DNA of 8,425 nucleotides, taken from the NCBI GenBank assembly GCA_021809235.1, contig JAKBAG010000133.1, forward strand, positions 1 to 8,425. The letters are read 5' to 3'. This document shows, in pieces, positions 6,745 to 8,425 of the stretch. A program made the translations under genes and the position numbers. The notes under the pieces were generated by a model that was given only the letters and a program-made list of their open reading frames with translations, had not been told where the DNA came from and did no database searches. Origin of the DNA: Acidobacteriota bacterium (GTDB taxonomy: Bacteria > Acidobacteriota > Terriglobia > Terriglobales > Acidobacteriaceae). Every line of letters begins with the position of its first letter. The stretch's first letter is position 1.

Positions 6745-6769
6745 TTTACGCAATGCTGTAAATGTTACA
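6745..6769. promoter_or_regulatory. Overlapping palindromes in the uvrC/lipoprotein divergent region, possible operator
   Basis: TGTAA (6757-6761) and TTACA (6765-6769) form a perfect inverted repeat around ATG. An overlapping pair TTTAC (6745-6749) and GTAAA (6758-6762) shares the central GTAA. Compact inverted repeats of this kind between divergent genes are typical of repressor or activator sites. I do not recognise the regulator. It does not match the classic LexA boxes of E. coli or Bacillus. The rest of the region from 6629 to 6931 shows no convincing -10/-35 pair on either strand. Confidence 0.35.
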
Positions 6770-6821
6770 TAGCCTGCACCATGCTCCTGCCTGGAAGACA
6801 TTTTCGTATTGCATTGATTCC

Positions 6822-6935
6822 ATGAGCATTCGCCAACTCCAGCGGTATGGCACGTTGGGTGCTCTCTATCTGGGTGTAGTCAAGGAAAAGACCGGGGACT
6901 GGAGTCAACTCCGGACAGAAAGAGGGGAAACATGA
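6822..6935 (+). CDS. Doubtful 37-codon upstream ORF coupled to the lipoprotein gene
   Basis: An ATG at 6822 opens a 37-residue frame whose TGA overlaps the lipoprotein ATG in an ATGA junction. The frame stays open up to another ATG at 6762, giving 57 residues. The peptide has a weakly hydrophobic patch (Leu-Gly-Ala-Leu-Tyr-Leu-Gly-Val-Val) and a charged tail, and resembles no family I know. Neither start has a recognisable ribosome binding site, and codon use is not distinctive. It may be a chance open frame in a leader; it is listed because the coupling geometry is exact. Confidence 0.15.
   Translation: MSIRQLQRYGTLGALYLGVVKEKTGDWSQLRTERGET
6922..6927 (+). promoter_or_regulatory. Strong ribosome binding site of the OmpA-like lipoprotein gene
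   Basis: GAGGGG ends 4 bases before the ATG at 6932. Just upstream, GGAG (6901-6904) and CTCC (6909-6912) can form a small hairpin with a TCAA loop. The site is complementary to the C-rich sequence in this gene's own 3' terminator loop (CCCCTC, 7729-7734). Confidence 0.7.
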
Positions 6936-7639
6936 GAATCCAACCAATTCATATTGCCGTGAGCGCCTGCGCTCTGCTCAGTTTCACCGGATGTGCGACC
7001 AAGAATTATGTGCGCAACCAGACAGCACCCATCCTGCAGCAGACCGACCAGCTCGATCAGAAAACGGCTGAAAACAACCGAGCCATCCATGACGTAAATG
7101 ACCGGGCACAGGCTGGAATTGGCAAAGCCCAGCAGACCGCCGATGCGGCAGGACAAAGCGCACAGGCAGCGCAGCAGTCTGCCACCAACGCAACCACGGC
7201 AGCTCAGGATGCCGTGCATCGCGCCAGTACCCTGGCAGACGTAGTTGCCGGTGTAGACAACTACAAGCCGACCGGAAATGTCACCGTCAATTTTGCCTTT
7301 GACAAAGCAGAACTCACGCGCGCGGACCGCACCGAACTGGATGGCTTTGCGACCAAACTTCAGGGAGCTGGTCATTACATTCTGGAGGTCACCGGCGGCA
7401 CTGACTCCACCGGAAACGTGCAGTATAACTATCAGCTGAGCCAACGCAGAGCCGATGCCGTGGTGCAGTATCTGGCATCCAGGTATCAGATCTCGCCGCG
7501 CCGTTTCTATCTGATCGGTATCGGGGAAGATCAGGCCGTGGGAGACAACCACACCCGCGCTGGCAGGGCCATGAATCGCCGCGTCACCGTACAGATGTTG
7601 AGCAATGCGGCCCCATCTGGAAGTGCAACCGGCAACTGA
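6932..7639 (+). CDS. OmpA-domain lipoprotein (peptidoglycan-associated type)
   Basis: The 235-residue product starts with a short signal peptide ending in a lipobox, Phe-Thr-Gly-Cys, with Cys21 as the lipidated residue, so it should be anchored in the outer membrane. Residues about 30-105 form an Ala/Gln/Asp-rich helical region with heptad-like repeats, suggesting a coiled coil or Lpp-like spacer. The OmpA-like domain (about 116-224) has Val-Asn-Phe-Ala-Phe-Asp, Gly-Thr-Asp-Ser-Thr-Gly with Asp158, Leu-Ser-Gln-Arg-Arg-Ala with Arg173, and Arg-Ala-Met-Asn-Arg-Arg-Val. Asp158 and Arg173 are at the positions that bind diaminopimelate of peptidoglycan in this family. The usual His before Thr-Asp is Gly here. 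It probably ties the outer membrane to the cell wall. No tol genes are nearby, so it is not called pal. A strong ribosome binding site supports the start, and a strong terminator follows the gene. Confidence 0.92.
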   Translation: MRIQPIHIAVSACALLSFTGCATKNYVRNQTAPILQQTDQLDQKTAENNRAIHDVNDRAQAGIGKAQQTADAAGQSAQAAQQSATNATTAAQDAVHRASTLADVVAGVDNYKPTGNVTVNFAFDKAELTRADRTELDGFATKLQGAGHYILEVTGGTDSTGNVQYNYQLSQRRADAVVQYLASRYQISPRRFYLIGIGEDQAVGDNHTRAGRAMNRRVTVQMLSNAAPSGSATGN

Positions 7640-7659
7640 GCCGCAACAGCACTCCAGCG

Positions 7660-7703
7660 TCCGGATCGGCACCTCCCCAGTTCTGTACATCCGCCGATCC
7701 GGA
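7660..7703 (+). repeat. Perfect 11-base inverted repeat in the lipoprotein 3' region
   Basis: TCCGGATCGGC (7660-7670) and GCCGATCCGGA (7693-7703) pair perfectly around a 22-base loop that begins ACCTCCCC. It starts 20 bases after the stop codon and 5 bases before the terminator stem, so the two hairpins form a tandem structure at the transcript's 3' end. Confidence 0.75.
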
Positions 7704-7708
7704 TACAC

Positions 7709-7755
7709 AAACCGCCGAAGCGAACCTCCCCCTCGCTTCGGCGGTTTTGTTTTTG
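7709..7755 (+). terminator. Strong intrinsic terminator of the lipoprotein gene
   Basis: A perfect 15-base stem (7709-7723 with 7733-7747) surrounds a nine-base loop, ACCTCCCCC, and is followed by TTTTG then a second T-run to 7755. On the minus strand the same stem ends in a weaker TTTG run, so it may also stop pyrE transcripts arriving from the right. No other terminator is visible for pyrE in 7756-7841. Confidence 0.92.
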
Positions 7756-7841
7756 CTACCTGACTTTACCGGGGAAAATCTGGGCTCAATTCCATGCCGC
7801 TCAAGGACAAACAGCTGCCCCACTTGATCTGCCAGCGGAAG

Positions 7842-8425
7842 TTACTGCGCTCCCAGCCCCAACCGCAGGTGTTCGGCGCGCACCTGATTTGCCGTGAACA
7901 GTGCCAGAAACGGTGCTCCAGCGGCGGCAGCCTCTACCGCCGGTCGGCCATGGGCCTCCTGCCGCTCCACCAGGCAAACCACAGCACCCACCTGCATGCC
8001 TGCCTCACGCGCGGCCTCAATGGCATGAATCGTCGAAGCTCCCGTCGTGCATACATCGTCGACAATCAGTACGCGGGCACCCGGCTCGCAGAATCCCTCA
8101 ATCCTGCGACCTGTACCGTGGGCTTTCTCCGTCTTGCGCACCAGGAATCCGTGGAGCAGCGGGCGCGGAACCGCACCGCCTGCCTCTGCCTGCAGCGCCG
8201 CCCAGGCGCTGGCCGTGGCTACGTTGGAGACGATGGGATCTGCCCCCAGTGTTAAGCCGCCAACTGCCTGAAGCGCTGACGGTCCATCCAGCAGACCGCG
8301 TTGCGCCAGCTCCTCCACAATGGCGTGGCCCGTGAGCCTGCCTCCTTCCGCGTGGAGCGTTGTCGTGCGGCAATCAATGTAATAGTCGCTGGTACCACCC
8401 GAGGAGAGCTTGAAGCTGCCCAGTC
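7842..8425 (-). CDS. pyrE: Orotate phosphoribosyltransferase, 5' end outside the window
   Basis: The enzyme joins orotate to PRPP to give orotidine monophosphate in pyrimidine synthesis. The frame runs to the window's right edge, giving 193 visible residues; family length (about 190-215) suggests only some 15-25 N-terminal residues are missing. The GTG at 8318 is an internal Val, because the sequence upstream of it is clearly family-like: Leu-Gly-Ser-Phe-Lys-Leu-Ser-Ser-Gly (visible 1-9) and Tyr-Tyr-Ile-Asp-Cys-Arg (14-19). The flexible catalytic loop Arg-Lys-Thr-Glu-Lys-Ala-His-Gly is at 96-103. The PRPP-binding motif Val-Leu-Ile-Val-Asp-Asp-Val-Cys-Thr-Thr-Gly-Ala-Ser is at 118-130. The gene converges with the lipoprotein gene across about 200 bases. 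Its promoter lies outside the window. Confidence 0.96.
   Translation of the reverse strand, partial: LGSFKLSSGGTSDYYIDCRTTTLHAEGGRLTGHAIVEELAQRGLLDGPSALQAVGGLTLGADPIVSNVATASAWAALQAEAGGAVPRPLLHGFLVRKTEKAHGTGRRIEGFCEPGARVLIVDDVCTTGASTIHAIEAAREAGMQVGAVVCLVERQEAHGRPAVEAAAAGAPFLALFTANQVRAEHLRLGLGAQ

Noticed and set aside
5081..6772. A 563-codon open frame antisense to uvrC.
   Set aside because: It mirrors uvrC, whose domains and catalytic residues are unmistakable. The translated product is rich in His, Gln and Arg with no domain pattern. Long antisense frames are expected opposite GC-biased genes.
7764..7801. A stretch resembling a tRNA T-arm (CTGGG-CTCAATT-CC), suggesting a tRNA remnant or attachment site.
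   Set aside because: The 3' side does not pair with the 5' side of the would-be stem, and no acceptor, D-arm or anticodon arm can be built around it. No integrase or direct repeat is nearby.
7584..7823. A 79-codon minus-strand frame between the lipoprotein gene and pyrE.
   Set aside because: It runs through both 3' hairpins and into the lipoprotein gene end, and has no ribosome binding site or recognisable features.

Overview
The window holds eight protein-coding regions on both strands. It has moderately high GC, no tRNA or rRNA gene, no insertion sequence and no CRISPR array. The protein style suggests a member of the Acidobacteriota (class Terriglobia): an N-terminally anchored HtrA protease with two PDZ domains, a short secreted peptidoglycan-binding protein ending in a Gly-Leu-Gly-Pro stretch, and a degenerate receiver protein next to uvrC. 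That assignment is inference from protein style, not from a marker gene. Gene spacing and codon use look like ordinary chromosome, with no clear sign of recent transfer.

Layout on the left, plus strand: the C-terminal third of a YtcJ-type amidohydrolase (1-558) overlaps an EamA-type membrane transporter (555-1496) by an ATGA junction. A ~215-base gap leads to an HtrA/Deg serine protease (1712-3328), closed by a strong intrinsic terminator (3349-3382). A small exported peptidoglycan-binding protein follows (3535-4005).

Layout in the middle, minus strand: uvrC (4643-6628) is followed 58 bases downstream by a small pseudo-receiver gene (4186-4584), probably cotranscribed. Below the receiver stop, an open frame without a start codon (3995-4189) looks coding-like and may be a broken extension of it.

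Layout on the right: a divergent intergenic region carrying small palindromes separates uvrC from a plus-strand OmpA-domain lipoprotein (6932-7639). Its 3' region contains two hairpins with near-identical C-rich loops, the second being a strong terminator. pyrE (orotate phosphoribosyltransferase) enters from the right edge on the minus strand, convergent with the lipoprotein gene.

Functionally this is a mix of housekeeping genes (uvrC in nucleotide excision repair, pyrE in pyrimidine synthesis) and cell-envelope genes (HtrA quality control, a peptidoglycan-binding protein, a peptidoglycan-anchoring lipoprotein). I do not see a convincing new multi-gene system. The best leads are the C-rich double-hairpin 3' region of the lipoprotein gene, the possible frameshifted extension of the pseudo-receiver, and palindromes in the uvrC/lipoprotein divergent region.
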